Part shown: one piece after another, positions 7,601-17,794 of the stretch | Layout: every line of letters begins with the position of its first letter | Position numbering within the stretch: position 1 is the stretch's first letter | Assembly: GCA_947493585.1 (NCBI GenBank) | Contig: CANLRI010000001.1 | Span: forward strand, 1,922,001-1,986,000 | DNA: 64,000 bases | Origin: an uncultured Planococcus sp. | GTDB taxonomy: Bacteria > Bacillota > Bacilli > Bacillales_A > Planococcaceae | Direction: 5' to 3' | Program-made: the position numbers and the translations under genes | The notes under the pieces: generated by a model | The model's input: only the letters and a program-made list of their open reading frames with translations | Told to the model about the DNA's origin: nothing | Database searches by the model: none

Positions 7601-10039
7601 TTACGCTTCTTGGAAGTCACGCGGCGTGACACCGTCCATACCGACCATTGGATGGATCAGGTGGGCGTTTTGCTGCGTCAGGCTTTTGGGCCCTGCAGCT
7701 TCCGCTTCTGGCTCCGACTTTTCGGTCGATGTTTCTAGCGCATCTGAGGGCGCTCCTTCATCCGGAACATCCGCTATGCCCAACCGGTCTGCCAAAGTCG
7801 TCAAGCGGCTCGAATCGTCGGTGCGCTCGACACCATAGCGAAACACACCCGGGTCGCCGCACAAGATTAAGAAATCGCGGCTTCTCGTGATCCCTGTATA
7901 AAGCAGATTGCGCCGCAGCATCTTCATATAACCACGAACGACCGGCATAATGACCGTCGGGAATTCCGAGCCTTGCGCTTTATGGATCGAACAGCAATAG
8001 GCGAGCGTCAGCTGGTTCAAGTCGCTGCGCTGATAGGTCACTTCGATGCCGTCGAACGATACGACAAGCAGGTCTTGCTTTTCCACCGTCTCTTTCGCTT
8101 TCATAATGGCGACAACTTCGCCCATATCGCCGTTAAAGACATTGCTCTCGGGCTGATTGACCAGCTGCAGCACTTTGTCATTGATGCGGTACGTGATGTC
8201 GCCGAACACCAGCTCTTTACGTGAACCGTCATCATTCGGGTTGACCATCTGCTGGATCATTTGATTTAACGCATCAATTCCGGCCGGCCCTTTATACATC
8301 GGCGCGAGCACTTGGATGTCTTTGATCGTATGCCCTTTGGACAATGCGCTCTTGACCACTTTTTCGACAACCATCGGAATCTGGTCCGCGCCTGCTCGGA
8401 TGAATGATCGGTCGGACGTCTTCGCCTCGATATTGTCCGGCAGTTTCCCGGCTTTCATTTGATGCGCGAGTTCGATGATCGATGAGCCGGAGCTTTGGCG
8501 GTAGATTTCCGTCAGCTCGACTGTCGGGATGCGCCCAGATGCCAGCATGTCCCGCAGCACTTGGCCGGGACCGACAGGCGGCAATTGGTCCTGGTCGCCG
8601 ACAAAGATCAACTGCGCATCGACAGGGACCGCTTTTAACAATTGATGGGCAAGCCACGTGTCGACCATCGACATCTCATCGATGATGATCAATTTGCCTT
8701 CGATGTCTTTTTCCGTTTCCTCTTCCCGTTCCTGCCCGTTAAAGCCGAGCAAACGGTGGATCGTCATCGCCGGCAAATCGGTCGACTCACTGAGGCGTTT
8801 TGCTGCCCGTCCTGTGGGAGCTGCCAAAATGATCGGGAACGGTTCTTTTTTCTTGGCGTAGTCTTTCGGGTCGAGCGACAAGCCGTGCAGCTCGGCATAA
8901 ACTTCGACCAAGCCCCGGACGACGGTCGTCTTGCCCGTACCAGGTCCACCGGTAAGAATCATGACGCTCGAGTTTAGGCTTTTCTCGATGGCATCGATTT
9001 GCGTCTCGGCATAATTCACGCCAAGCCGCTCTTCCGCTTCGCCGAGCGCTTTGCGGATCTCGGATGACGGGAAGCCATCGCGCGTCTCCTGTTCGGCAAT
9101 CAATGTCTCGAGCTTCGTTGCGATGCCAACTTCCGAATAATACAGCGACGGCAAATAAAGGCGGGTTTCTTCCCCCGCCACTTTGCCTTCTTCGTTCAAT
9201 TCAATCGCCGCCTGGGAAATCGCTTCGACCGGGATATCTTCGCGTTGGCTCGCTTCAAGCATTTGCTTGACGAGCGGAATCAAATTCTTCGCGTCGACAA
9301 AGACATGCCCTTCTGACAACGATGCCTGGTTCAACACATGCAGGATCGCCGCTTTGATGCGGTCGGGATGGCTGCCAGTGATGCCGAGTTTCGAGCCGAG
9401 CTCGTCTGCCCGGTGGAACCCGATGCCTTCGATTTCCTCGATGAGCTGGAATGGGTTTTTCGTCAGGATATCGATCGTTTCCTCGCGGTAAGCCTGGTAG
9501 ATCCTCATGCCGATTTGCGGTCCGAATCCCCAATCATTCAATTGGATCATCACGCGTTCAAGGCCTAAGTTCATCTGCAACGTCGAACGGATTGTGTCTT
9601 TTTTGTCATCGGACAGGCGCGGGACGTCATCTAGCGCATCGGGGTCTTCCAGGATTTTCTTGATGGCATCGCTGCCGAGTTTCTTGACGATCGTCTCAGC
9701 GGTTTTGCGCCCGATGCCGTTGAACAAATCGCTTGATAAATAATGAACGACGCCTTGTTCCGTCTCCGGCACTTCTTTTTTGAAGGTTTCGGCCTGGAAC
9801 TGAACGCCGTATTTCGGGTGGTTCTTGACGCTGCCGGTGAACTTGTATTGTTCTTCAAGCGACAGCTTCGGGAAATAACCGGTGACGATGATTTCCTTTT
9901 CAGTGTACGGGGTGTTGGTTTGCTGGATTTTCACTTTGATGATGGAGAAGAGATTCTGGGGATTGTGAAAAATCGAGACGACCGGACGCCCCAGCACAAA
10001 TTCACTTTCTTTTTGGAATAAATCAATCTGTCCGGACAT
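7601..10039 (-). CDS. recD2: SF1B DNA helicase RecD2
   Basis: 812 aa RecD2/YrrC-type helicase, a 5'-3' DNA helicase of RecBCD-independent organisms involved in replication-fork and recombination homeostasis. It has the long RecD2-specific N-terminal extension with helix-hairpin-helix repeats (NGIGRKTAE, EGIGFHRADELG), then Walker A GGPGTGKT at residues 364-371, Walker B IIIDEMSMVD, and the C-terminal UvrD-like motif with AYCCSIHKAQGSEF. A low-complexity tail of about 50 residues rich in Glu, Ser and Pro ends the protein. It follows the TPR gene, as in B. subtilis (yrrB-yrrC). Confidence 0.95.
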   Translation of the reverse strand: MSGQIDLFQKESEFVLGRPVVSIFHNPQNLFSIIKVKIQQTNTPYTEKEIIVTGYFPKLSLEEQYKFTGSVKNHPKYGVQFQAETFKKEVPETEQGVVHYLSSDLFNGIGRKTAETIVKKLGSDAIKKILEDPDALDDVPRLSDDKKDTIRSTLQMNLGLERVMIQLNDWGFGPQIGMRIYQAYREETIDILTKNPFQLIEEIEGIGFHRADELGSKLGITGSHPDRIKAAILHVLNQASLSEGHVFVDAKNLIPLVKQMLEASQREDIPVEAISQAAIELNEEGKVAGEETRLYLPSLYYSEVGIATKLETLIAEQETRDGFPSSEIRKALGEAEERLGVNYAETQIDAIEKSLNSSVMILTGGPGTGKTTVVRGLVEVYAELHGLSLDPKDYAKKKEPFPIILAAPTGRAAKRLSESTDLPAMTIHRLLGFNGQEREEETEKDIEGKLIIIDEMSMVDTWLAHQLLKAVPVDAQLIFVGDQDQLPPVGPGQVLRDMLASGRIPTVELTEIYRQSSGSSIIELAHQMKAGKLPDNIEAKTSDRSFIRAGADQIPMVVEKVVKSALSKGHTIKDIQVLAPMYKGPAGIDALNQMIQQMVNPNDDGSRKELVFGDITYRINDKVLQLVNQPESNVFNGDMGEVVAIMKAKETVEKQDLLVVSFDGIEVTYQRSDLNQLTLAYCCSIHKAQGSEFPTVIMPVVRGYMKMLRRNLLYTGITRSRDFLILCGDPGVFRYGVERTDDSSRLTTLADRLGIADVPDEGAPSDALETSTEKSEPEAEAAGPKSLTQQNAHLIHPMVGMDGVTPRDFQEA

Positions 10040-10065
10040 GCGGCCGTCTCCTCTCTTTCATTTGT

Positions 10066-10725
10066 TCAATTCAAGCGTTCGTTGATCATATCGTAGGCAT
10101 AACGCGCCATTTCGTTCTTGTCATCCAATGTGTACGCACGCTGCAAATGGTACATGGCATCTTCCGTACGATCGCTCGATACGGCATACAAAACGCCCAA
10201 GTTGTAATGGACGTCTGAGTTGTCCACATCGATTTCAAGCGCATAAACAAATTGTTCTTCCGCTAGGTCAAACAATTCCATCGAAGCCAATGCGATGCCA
10301 TAGCTGAGCCGCGCTTGCAGGTCATTTGGATCCAGTTCCACGGCACGCTGCAAATAGGGCAAAGCAAGCTTCGGCTGGTCGATACGCTCGAAGCATTTGC
10401 CGACCATATAATGGGCATCGGATCCTTCGATGCCATTTTGGATCGCTTTTTCATATAGCTTCAGCGCTTCCTCGTAGCGTTCCGCGTTGTAATAAAGATT
10501 AGCCATTCCGTAATAGGCCGTCGCGGACGTTTCATCGAGCGTCAAGGCTTTCTGGAAAAACCGCTCGGCGCGCTCCGTTTCGTTCATCGAAGCCAGGACA
10601 TGCCCGAAGTTGATATAGCCAAGCGCGTCTTCCGGCTGTTGTTCGATAGCGTTCGAGAACGCCTGGATAGCGTCTTCCGCACGCCCTTCTTGCAAGGCTT
10701 TAATGCCGATTTCGTTATAATTCAT
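10066..10725 (-). CDS. TPR repeat protein (YrrB-like)
   Basis: 219 aa from the ATG at 10725, preceded by GGGGGAA; longer readings run into mnmA. The whole protein is a row of about six tetratricopeptide repeats (for example GYINFGHVLASMNETERAE, AYYGMANLYYNAERYEEAL, DVHYNLGVLYAVSSD). TPR proteins are protein-interaction scaffolds. The B. subtilis counterpart YrrB sits in the same place between mnmA and recD2; its partners are not established, and a link to tRNA thiolation is only suggested by position. No signal peptide or membrane segment is seen. Confidence 0.9.
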   Translation of the reverse strand: MNYNEIGIKALQEGRAEDAIQAFSNAIEQQPEDALGYINFGHVLASMNETERAERFFQKALTLDETSATAYYGMANLYYNAERYEEALKLYEKAIQNGIEGSDAHYMVGKCFERIDQPKLALPYLQRAVELDPNDLQARLSYGIALASMELFDLAEEQFVYALEIDVDNSDVHYNLGVLYAVSSDRTEDAMYHLQRAYTLDDKNEMARYAYDMINERLN

Positions 10726-10739
10726 CGCCGATTCCCCCA

Positions 10740-11864
<1,125 letters not shown>

Positions 11865-11873
11865 TCACCTTTT

Positions 11874-13007
11874 CTATTTTTGCGCCAGGCGCTTCGTGAT
11901 TTGAGCCGTTTTTTCGGCTGCTTGTGTAATATCCGTGGCGGTCAGACCGATGCCAAAACTGAAGCGGATCGAATTGCGCAGTTCTGCGGCATTTTGCCCG
12001 TACATCGCAACGAGGACGTGCGACGGGTCGATCGAACCGGCCGTGCATGCCGAACCGCTCGATGCAGAAATGCCGGACAGGTCCAAATTGACCAAAAACG
12101 ATTCGATGTCGATGCCGTTCAAGGAGACATTGAAAATATGCGGCAATTGATCGGTGCCGTTCTCTTTAAAATCGATGCCGTTTCCCTTGAATTCGGCCCG
12201 GAAAATCTCCTTGAATCCGTTAAACGCTTGCCGTTTATCTTCCATTGTTTCCTGCGCGATTTTCACTGCGCTTGCGAATGCTTGGATGGCCGGCACGTTT
12301 TCTGTTCCGGCGCGGCGTTTGCGTTCCTGTTCGCCACCGTACATCAAGGGCTTAAGTGCCGTGTTTTTGCGTTGGTATAAAAATCCGATGCCTTTCGGGC
12401 CATTCACTTTATGGGCAGAGACCGAAAGCAAGTCGACGTTCAACTTATCCACATCGATTGGCAACAGGCCATACGCCTGCACCGCGTCGGTATGGAAAGT
12501 GACATTCGTCCCTTTCAATAGCTCCCCGATTTCGGCAATGGGCTGGATCGTGCCGATTTCATTATTGGCGAGCATGACCGTCACGAGAATCGTATCATCC
12601 CGGAGCGCTTGTTTCACGTCTTCCGGCTTGACGCGGCCCGTTTCATCCACCGGCAAATAAGTCACATCATAGCCCTGTTTCGCCAATTCTTCACAAGCGT
12701 GAAGAACCGCGTGATGTTCCGCTTGAGTGGTGATGATATGGCGGCCTTCCTTGGCGCTAGCTGTTCCGAAGATCGCCAAATTATCCGCCTCTGTGCCGCC
12801 GGATGTGAAGATGATTTCGGTATCGTCTGCCTGAATGCTTGTCGCGAGCGTACGCCGTGCTTCGTCCAAAATGCGCCGCGCATCGCGGCCGGTCTGATGG
12901 ATGCTTGATGGGTTGCCGTAATGCTCACTTAAGGCTTGGGCGAACACCGAAGCTGCTTCCGGATGCATCGGCGAAGTCGCCGCATGGTCCAAATAGATCT
13001 GTTTCAT
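11874..13007 (-). CDS. Cysteine desulfurase (YrvO/IscS-type)
   Basis: 377 aa PLP enzyme of the NifS/IscS class that converts cysteine to alanine and a protein persulfide. N-terminal IYLDHAATSPMH, the PLP-binding lysine in SVSAHKVNGPKGIGFLY and the persulfide cysteine in SSGSACTAG are all present. It lies between cymR and mnmA, the arrangement in which the B. subtilis homologue YrvO supplies sulfur for tRNA 2-thiouridine. It is therefore more likely a dedicated MnmA partner than the general Fe-S desulfurase SufS. Confidence 0.92.
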   Translation of the reverse strand: MKQIYLDHAATSPMHPEAASVFAQALSEHYGNPSSIHQTGRDARRILDEARRTLATSIQADDTEIIFTSGGTEADNLAIFGTASAKEGRHIITTQAEHHAVLHACEELAKQGYDVTYLPVDETGRVKPEDVKQALRDDTILVTVMLANNEIGTIQPIAEIGELLKGTNVTFHTDAVQAYGLLPIDVDKLNVDLLSVSAHKVNGPKGIGFLYQRKNTALKPLMYGGEQERKRRAGTENVPAIQAFASAVKIAQETMEDKRQAFNGFKEIFRAEFKGNGIDFKENGTDQLPHIFNVSLNGIDIESFLVNLDLSGISASSGSACTAGSIDPSHVLVAMYGQNAAELRNSIRFSFGIGLTATDITQAAEKTAQITKRLAQK

Positions 13008-13021
13008 AATTCATTAACTCC

Positions 13022-13438
13022 TTATATATAGAACATATAATGTTCGGTGTCGCCTTCTTCTGTCTGTGCCAAATCCTCGATCGTCGTTGTATCCAAGACG
13101 TTCTTCACGGCATCGCGTATGCGTCCCCATAATTCACGCTGGGGCTGCTTTTCGTCTTCGATGCCTTCGACCGGCTGGATCGGCCCCTCGAGCACACGGA
13201 TGACGTCTCCCGCTGAAATCTCTTTCGGATGGCGCGTCAGCATATAGCCGCCGTATGCGCCGCGCACGCTTTTCACGAGCCCAGAATTGCGCAACGGTGC
13301 CACGAGCTGTTCGAGATAGGCTTCCGACAACTCATTGTCTGCGGCAATCTTGCGCAGCGGCACCGGACCTGCCCCGTATTGTTTTCCTAATGCGATCATA
13401 ATTGTTAAGCCGTAACGGCCTTTTGTTGATATTTTCAT
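13022..13438 (-). CDS. cymR: Rrf2-family transcriptional regulator CymR
   Basis: 138 aa. The Rrf2 N-terminus MKISTKGRYGLTIMIALGKQ is followed by a winged helix (PLRKIAADNELSEAYLEQL). No cysteine occurs, so the Fe-S ligands of IscR are absent, which is the pattern of CymR, the master repressor of cysteine metabolism in B. subtilis and Staphylococcus, where it acts with CysK. Position next to a cysteine desulfurase fits. It is transcribed divergently from rarA. Confidence 0.88.
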   Translation of the reverse strand: MKISTKGRYGLTIMIALGKQYGAGPVPLRKIAADNELSEAYLEQLVAPLRNSGLVKSVRGAYGGYMLTRHPKEISAGDVIRVLEGPIQPVEGIEDEKQPQRELWGRIRDAVKNVLDTTTIEDLAQTEEGDTEHYMFYI

Positions 13439-13486
13439 CTAAAACTACTCCTCTGGAACCTAATCGTCAATTCTTCAAATAAGTAT

Positions 13487-13543
13487 AGCATATCTTACTG
13501 TACATAGGCTTTCAATGACTTTCAGCGCCCAATTCGCTATACT
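13487..13543. promoter_or_regulatory. Divergent promoters of cymR and rarA
   Basis: Minus strand: TTGAAA (13515-13510), 17 bp, TATGCT (13492-13487), driving cymR. Plus strand: ATGACT (13515-13520), 17 bp, TATACT (13538-13543), driving rarA. The two -35 boxes abut, sharing one base pair, so the promoters could interfere with each other. Confidence 0.6.
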
Positions 13544-13575
13544 GATGGAATGAATAGACGGAAGGAGTTTTCCTC

Positions 13576-14859
13576 GTGCAAAATGAACCACTCGCGTTCC
13601 GCATGCGTCCGCGGACCATCGACGAAGTCGTTGGCCAAAAAGACGTTATCGGCCCCTCCACTGCATTGTATAAAATGATCAAAAGCGGCCACGTGCCGTC
13701 CATGCTCCTATATGGCGACCCAGGAATCGGCAAGACCTCAATCGCCCATGCCATCGCCGGCACATCCGATCTGCCGTTCATCGCGCTCAATGCGACAACT
13801 TCCGGCAAGAAAGATGTCGAATCGGTCGTTCAAGAGGCGCGCATGACCGGCAAGGTGTTGTTATTTTTGGATGAGATCCACCGCTTCAATAAATTGCAGC
13901 AAGACGCTCTGTTGCCGCACGTCGAATCCGGTTCAATCGTGCTGATCGGCGCGACGACGGAAAATCCGTTCCACGATGTCAATCCGGCGATCCGTTCGCG
14001 CTGCGGCGAAATCAAGCAGCTGAAACGGCTGACGCAGGAAGACATTGTCGAACTGTTGAACAGTGCCCTGACGGATGAAAAACGCGGGCTTGGCCGCGAG
14101 AAGATCCGGATATCCACAGAACAAGTCACCCGCATTGCCGAAGGGACGAACGGTGACGCGAGAAAAGCTTTGACGATGCTCGAATCGATCGTCATCGCGT
14201 CAGACGAAGAAGACGGTGAATACCTCGTTGATGACGGCATCATCGAACAGATGATCAAACGTGTCGGCGTGTTCGGCGATAAGAAAGGCTCCCATTTCTT
14301 CAACTTATTGTCCGCGCTCCAAAAATCGGTGCGTGGCAGCGATGTCAACGCGGCAATGTATTATCTCGCCCATTTGCTTGAAAATGGCGACTTGACCGCT
14401 GTGACGAGACGCTTGCTCGTCATGGCCTATGAAGACATCGGCCTCGCCAATCCAGCTGTCGGCGGGCATGTGCTCGCGGCTTGCCAGGCGGCGGACCGCC
14501 TCGGATTGCCGGAAGCGCGCATCCCGCTCGCACAGGCAGTCGCCGAGATGTGCTTGTCGGAGAAATCCAATTCTGCCTACCGGGCGATTGATGCGGCCAT
14601 TGCCGCCATCAATAAAGGCCAAGTCGGGGACATTCCGGCGCATTTGCGCGATACGCATTACGCAGGCAGCGCAGAGCTCGGACATGGCGGATATAAATAT
14701 CCCCACGATACACCGATCGGCTCGTTCGGCGGCTGGGCCGACCAGGATTACTTGCCGAAAGAATTGAAAAAAGCGGAATTCTATAAGCCAGTCGTCGCCG
14801 GAGAAGAAAAGAAATTTGCTGGCATCTACGAAAAGCTGAAAGGCTTCCGAAAAAAATAA
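13576..14859 (+). CDS. rarA: Replication-associated recombination protein A (RarA/MgsA)
   Basis: 427 aa AAA+ ATPase starting at a GTG with AGACGGAAGGAG upstream. Walker A GDPGIGKT is at about residues 49-56, Walker B LLFLDEIHRFN at about 96-106, and sensor GATTENPF follows; the C-terminal tetramerisation region contains AYEDIGLANP and HYAGSAELGHGGYKYPHD. RarA acts at stalled replication forks and interacts with single-strand binding protein and clamp-loader-like functions. It is monocistronic and faces cymR. Confidence 0.96.
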   Translation: MQNEPLAFRMRPRTIDEVVGQKDVIGPSTALYKMIKSGHVPSMLLYGDPGIGKTSIAHAIAGTSDLPFIALNATTSGKKDVESVVQEARMTGKVLLFLDEIHRFNKLQQDALLPHVESGSIVLIGATTENPFHDVNPAIRSRCGEIKQLKRLTQEDIVELLNSALTDEKRGLGREKIRISTEQVTRIAEGTNGDARKALTMLESIVIASDEEDGEYLVDDGIIEQMIKRVGVFGDKKGSHFFNLLSALQKSVRGSDVNAAMYYLAHLLENGDLTAVTRRLLVMAYEDIGLANPAVGGHVLAACQAADRLGLPEARIPLAQAVAEMCLSEKSNSAYRAIDAAIAAINKGQVGDIPAHLRDTHYAGSAELGHGGYKYPHDTPIGSFGGWADQDYLPKELKKAEFYKPVVAGEEKKFAGIYEKLKGFRKK

Positions 14860-14864
14860 TGTAT

Positions 14865-14906
14865 AAAAAACGGACAGAGAATGATAGCATTCTCCGTCCG
14901 TTTTTC
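14865..14906. terminator. Bidirectional terminator between rarA and tcdA
   Basis: A 14-bp stem with one mismatch (ACGGACAGAGAATG / CATTCTCCGTCCGT) has A-run on the left and T-run on the right. It can end both the plus-strand rarA and the minus-strand tcdA transcripts. Confidence 0.9.
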
Positions 14907-14912
14907 TATTGG

Positions 14913-15674
14913 CTATTGATTGACGCGCTGAATATGGATCGATTTGGTGATCTGGTTGACGACCCAGCTCGCGGCGATCAAGCCGACGGTCGATGGGGTG
15001 AACGCGTTGGAAGATGGCGGCATCTGCGCTTTGCGGATCGCTGCGTCTTTTTTGCCAACGGTTTCGACCACATCTTCACGCACCACAATCGGGCTTTCGT
15101 CAGAAAAGATGACCGGTACGCCTTTGCGGATGCCCGCTTGTTTCAGTTTCTTGCGGATCATTTTAGCCAAAGGATCGGTATGGGTCTTCGAGATGTCCGC
15201 GATTTTAAAACGCGTCGGGTCCGTCTTATTGGCGGCGCCCATGCTCGAGATGATCGGGATGCGTCGGCTATAGCATTCTTTGATCAGATGCACTTTGTAG
15301 ATCAGTGTATCCGAGGCATCGATGACATAATCAGGTTTGTGGCTGAAAAATTCTTCAAAGGTGTCTTCTGTATAGAACATATGAAGTGTCACCACTTCAC
15401 ACTCCGCGTTGACATCCGCAATGCGCTTTTTCATCACTTCGACTTTGGACTGGCCAACCGTGGAAAGATTCGCCACCAATTGGCGGTTGATGTTGGTGAT
15501 GTCGACATCGTCTTTATCGACGAGGATGATTTTTCCGACGCCGCTTCTTGCGCAAGCTTCAGCTGCAAACGATCCAACCCCGCCGACGCCGAGAATGGCG
15601 ACCGTCGAACCTTTCACGAGGTCCATTCCTTCTTTGCCGATGGCGAGTTCATTTCTTGAAAATTGATGTAACAT
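14913..15674 (-). CDS. tcdA: tRNA threonylcarbamoyladenosine dehydratase TcdA
   Basis: 253 aa E1-like enzyme that cyclises t6A37 to ct6A in ANN-decoding tRNAs. Start 15674 is chosen because MLHQFSRNELAIGKEG matches family N-termini; a GTG two codons upstream is possible. The Rossmann ATP-binding motif ILGVGGVGSFAAEACARSG is at about residues 28-46, with LVDKDDVDITNINRQ and VIDASDTLIYKV following. Its neighbour 6S RNA and the aspS-hisS operon match the B. subtilis yrvM location. Confidence 0.93.
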   Translation of the reverse strand: MLHQFSRNELAIGKEGMDLVKGSTVAILGVGGVGSFAAEACARSGVGKIILVDKDDVDITNINRQLVANLSTVGQSKVEVMKKRIADVNAECEVVTLHMFYTEDTFEEFFSHKPDYVIDASDTLIYKVHLIKECYSRRIPIISSMGAANKTDPTRFKIADISKTHTDPLAKMIRKKLKQAGIRKGVPVIFSDESPIVVREDVVETVGKKDAAIRKAQMPPSSNAFTPSTVGLIAASWVVNQITKSIHIQRVNQ

Positions 15675-15732
15675 ATTCACACTGCCTTTCCGATTCGATA
15701 TTAAATAGGGATACTAGGGATTATACACATTG

Positions 15733-15765
15733 AAAATCCCTCCGGCAAATGCCGGAGGGATTTGG
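15733..15765 (-). terminator. Terminator after 6S RNA
   Basis: Perfect 13-bp stem (AATCCCTCCGGC with GCCGGAGGGATT, loop ATTT) followed by TTTTC on the minus strand, between the 6S RNA and tcdA. Confidence 0.85.
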
Positions 15766-15775
15766 ATTGCTTATG

Positions 15776-15966
15776 TAAGAAGAATCCCGATCGTGCCGTC
15801 CTTTGTGTTGCGCATCGTTTGAACCCGCTTATAGCAGGTGGGTGACCGCATCACCACTTATAACTTCCCGTTAAGGCATGTTAGCCATGGCGATATGTAG
15901 GTCTCCCGACGACAAAATGTTGGGTCAAAATCGAATTGCTAAAAACGTACACATCAGGATTCTCTC
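15776..15966 (-). ncRNA. ssrS: 6S RNA (bsrA-like)
   Basis: About 190 nt between aspS and tcdA, the B. subtilis bsrA position. The predicted ends pair (AGAATCC near 15965 with GGATTCT near 15780), closing a long irregular rod, and the 5' part AATCCTGATGTG resembles the start of known Bacillus 6S RNAs. 6S RNA mimics an open promoter and sequesters the housekeeping RNA polymerase. A promoter lies directly upstream. Identification rests on location, ends and overall shape. Confidence 0.82.
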
Positions 15967-15968
15967 TA

Positions 15969-15998
15969 CAAGTATAGTAGCATACCCGAAAAAGATGT
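15969..15998 (-). promoter_or_regulatory. Promoter of 6S RNA
   Basis: Minus strand TTGTAC, then 17 bp to TACTAT or 20 bp to TATACT. Either -10 places the start just before the paired 5' end of 6S RNA. Confidence 0.55.
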
Positions 15999-16007
15999 AC
16001 AAGCCTT

Positions 16008-17792
16008 TTACTCTGAATCTTTTTCACTATTCTGAATAGTTACCGATAGGTTTAATTCTTCCAATTGGGCCGATGATACTGCACTCGGCGCTTCCGTCAG
16101 CATATCGCTTGCAGAAGCGGTCTTCGGAAATGCGATCGTGTCGCGCAGGTTGGTGCGCCCTGCCAACAGCATCACCAAACGGTCAAGGCCGAATGCAATG
16201 CCGCCGTGTGGAGGCGTCCCGTATTCAAATGCTTCGAGCAAGAAACCGAATTGCTCTGTCGCTTCTTCTTTCGAGAAACCAAGCACTTCGAACATTTTCT
16301 CCTGGATGTCGCGTTTGTAAATCCGCGCCGATCCCCCGCCTAGTTCATAGCCATTCAATACTAGGTCGTATGCTTGCGCACGGACGTTTTGCGGTTCCGT
16401 CGACAACTTGTCAAGGTCTTCTTCGAACGGCATCGTGAATGGATGGTGCGCCGCGTAGTAGCGGCCGTCTTTGTCGTCGTATTCAAGCAGCGGCCAGTCG
16501 GTGATCCACAGGAATTTGAAGATCGATTGGTCAATCAAGTCCAAGTCTTTGCCGAGCTTCATGCGCAAGGCGCCGAGTGCATCCGCCACGACCGTTTTGG
16601 AGTCAGCGACGAACAACAGCAAATCTCCTGCCTCAGCATCTGCTGCTGCAATCAAGTTGTCAGCGGCTTCGCCTTCGAAGAATTTAGCGATCGGCCCTTT
16701 GACGCCGTCTTCTTCCACTTTCAGCCACGCCAAGCCTTTCGCTCCGTAACGGGCAGCGAATTCGCCAAGGGCATCGATGTCTTTACGTGAGTAATTGGCG
16801 GATTGTCCTTTGGCGTTGATCAATTTGACTTGTCCGCCAGATTCCACGGCACCTGTAAAGACTTTAAACGCGGAGTCTTTCACCAGTTCCGATACATCGG
16901 TCAATTCCATTCCGAAGCGTACATCGGGTTTGTCGGAACCGAAACGTTCCATGGCATCCTGGTAGCCCATTCGCTCAAATCCTGGGTCGATGTCGATGCC
17001 TTTGACATCCTTCATCACTTGGATCATCAAGCGTTCGTTTAATTCAATGATATCTTCCATCGTTTGGAAGCTCATCTCCATATCGATTTGCGTGAATTCC
17101 GGCTGGCGGTCAGCGCGCAAATCTTCATCGCGGAAACAACGTGCGATTTGGTAATATTTATCTACACCTGAAACCATCAGCATTTGCTTGAACAATTGCG
17201 GTGATTGCGGCAAGGCGTAGAATTCGCCGTCATGGACTCGGCTTGGCACTAAGTAATCGCGTGCGCCTTCCGGTGTGGATTTCGTTAAAATTGGCGTTTC
17301 CACATCCAAGAATCCTTCACTGTCGAGGAAATTACGGATGGTTTTTGTAACGTCTGAACGCATTTTCAAGGTTTCGAACATCGCTGGACGGCGCAAGTCC
17401 AAATAACGGTATTTCAAACGCAAGTCTTCACTGACATCCGTTTGATCTTCAATCGCAAACGGCGGGTTTTTCGCAGCATTGATGATTTCTACGTTGTCCA
17501 CTTGCACTTCGATTTTGCCAGTTTTCATCGCTGCATTCACTTGGCCTTCCGCACGTTCGACGACAAGCCCATCGATATGCACCACAAATTCATTGCGCAA
17601 TGATTCACCGATTTTTGACGCTGCTTCCGAAATTTCCGGGTTGAAGACCACTTGGACGATTCCTGAACGGTCGCGGACATCGACGAAGATCAATCCGCCA
17701 AGGTCGCGGCGTTTGCGGACCCACCCTTTCAATGATACGCGCTGGCCGATTGCCGTTTCGTTCACTTCTCCACAATAATGTGTTCTCGACAT
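16008..17792 (-). CDS. aspS: Aspartate-tRNA ligase
   Basis: 594 aa bacterial-type AspRS. An N-terminal OB-fold anticodon-binding domain ([21 protein letters not shown]) is followed by class II motif 2 ([18 protein letters not shown]), the bacterial GAD insertion (about residues 290-410), and motif 3 [14 protein letters not shown]. It begins 2 bp after the hisS stop codon and is therefore under the same T-box control. Whether it is discriminating or charges both Asp and Asn tRNAs cannot be told here. Confidence 0.97.
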   Translation of the reverse strand: MSRTHYCGEVNETAIGQRVSLKGWVRKRRDLGGLIFVDVRDRSGIVQVVFNPEISEAASKIGESLRNEFVVHIDGLVVERAEGQVNAAMKTGKIEVQVDNVEIINAAKNPPFAIEDQTDVSEDLRLKYRYLDLRRPAMFETLKMRSDVTKTIRNFLDSEGFLDVETPILTKSTPEGARDYLVPSRVHDGEFYALPQSPQLFKQMLMVSGVDKYYQIARCFRDEDLRADRQPEFTQIDMEMSFQTMEDIIELNERLMIQVMKDVKGIDIDPGFERMGYQDAMERFGSDKPDVRFGMELTDVSELVKDSAFKVFTGAVESGGQVKLINAKGQSANYSRKDIDALGEFAARYGAKGLAWLKVEEDGVKGPIAKFFEGEAADNLIAAADAEAGDLLLFVADSKTVVADALGALRMKLGKDLDLIDQSIFKFLWITDWPLLEYDDKDGRYYAAHHPFTMPFEEDLDKLSTEPQNVRAQAYDLVLNGYELGGGSARIYKRDIQEKMFEVLGFSKEEATEQFGFLLEAFEYGTPPHGGIAFGLDRLVMLLAGRTNLRDTIAFPKTASASDMLTEAPSAVSSAQLEELNLSVTIQNSEKDSE

Positions 17793-17794
17793 AT

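Noticed and set aside
7601..10039. RecBCD-type RecD
   Set aside because: The long N-terminal helix-hairpin-helix extension and lack of recB/recC nearby indicate RecD2.
13022..13438. IscR, an Fe-S sensing Rrf2 regulator
   Set aside because: The protein contains no cysteine, so it cannot hold the IscR cluster; CymR fits better despite the neighbouring desulfurase gene.
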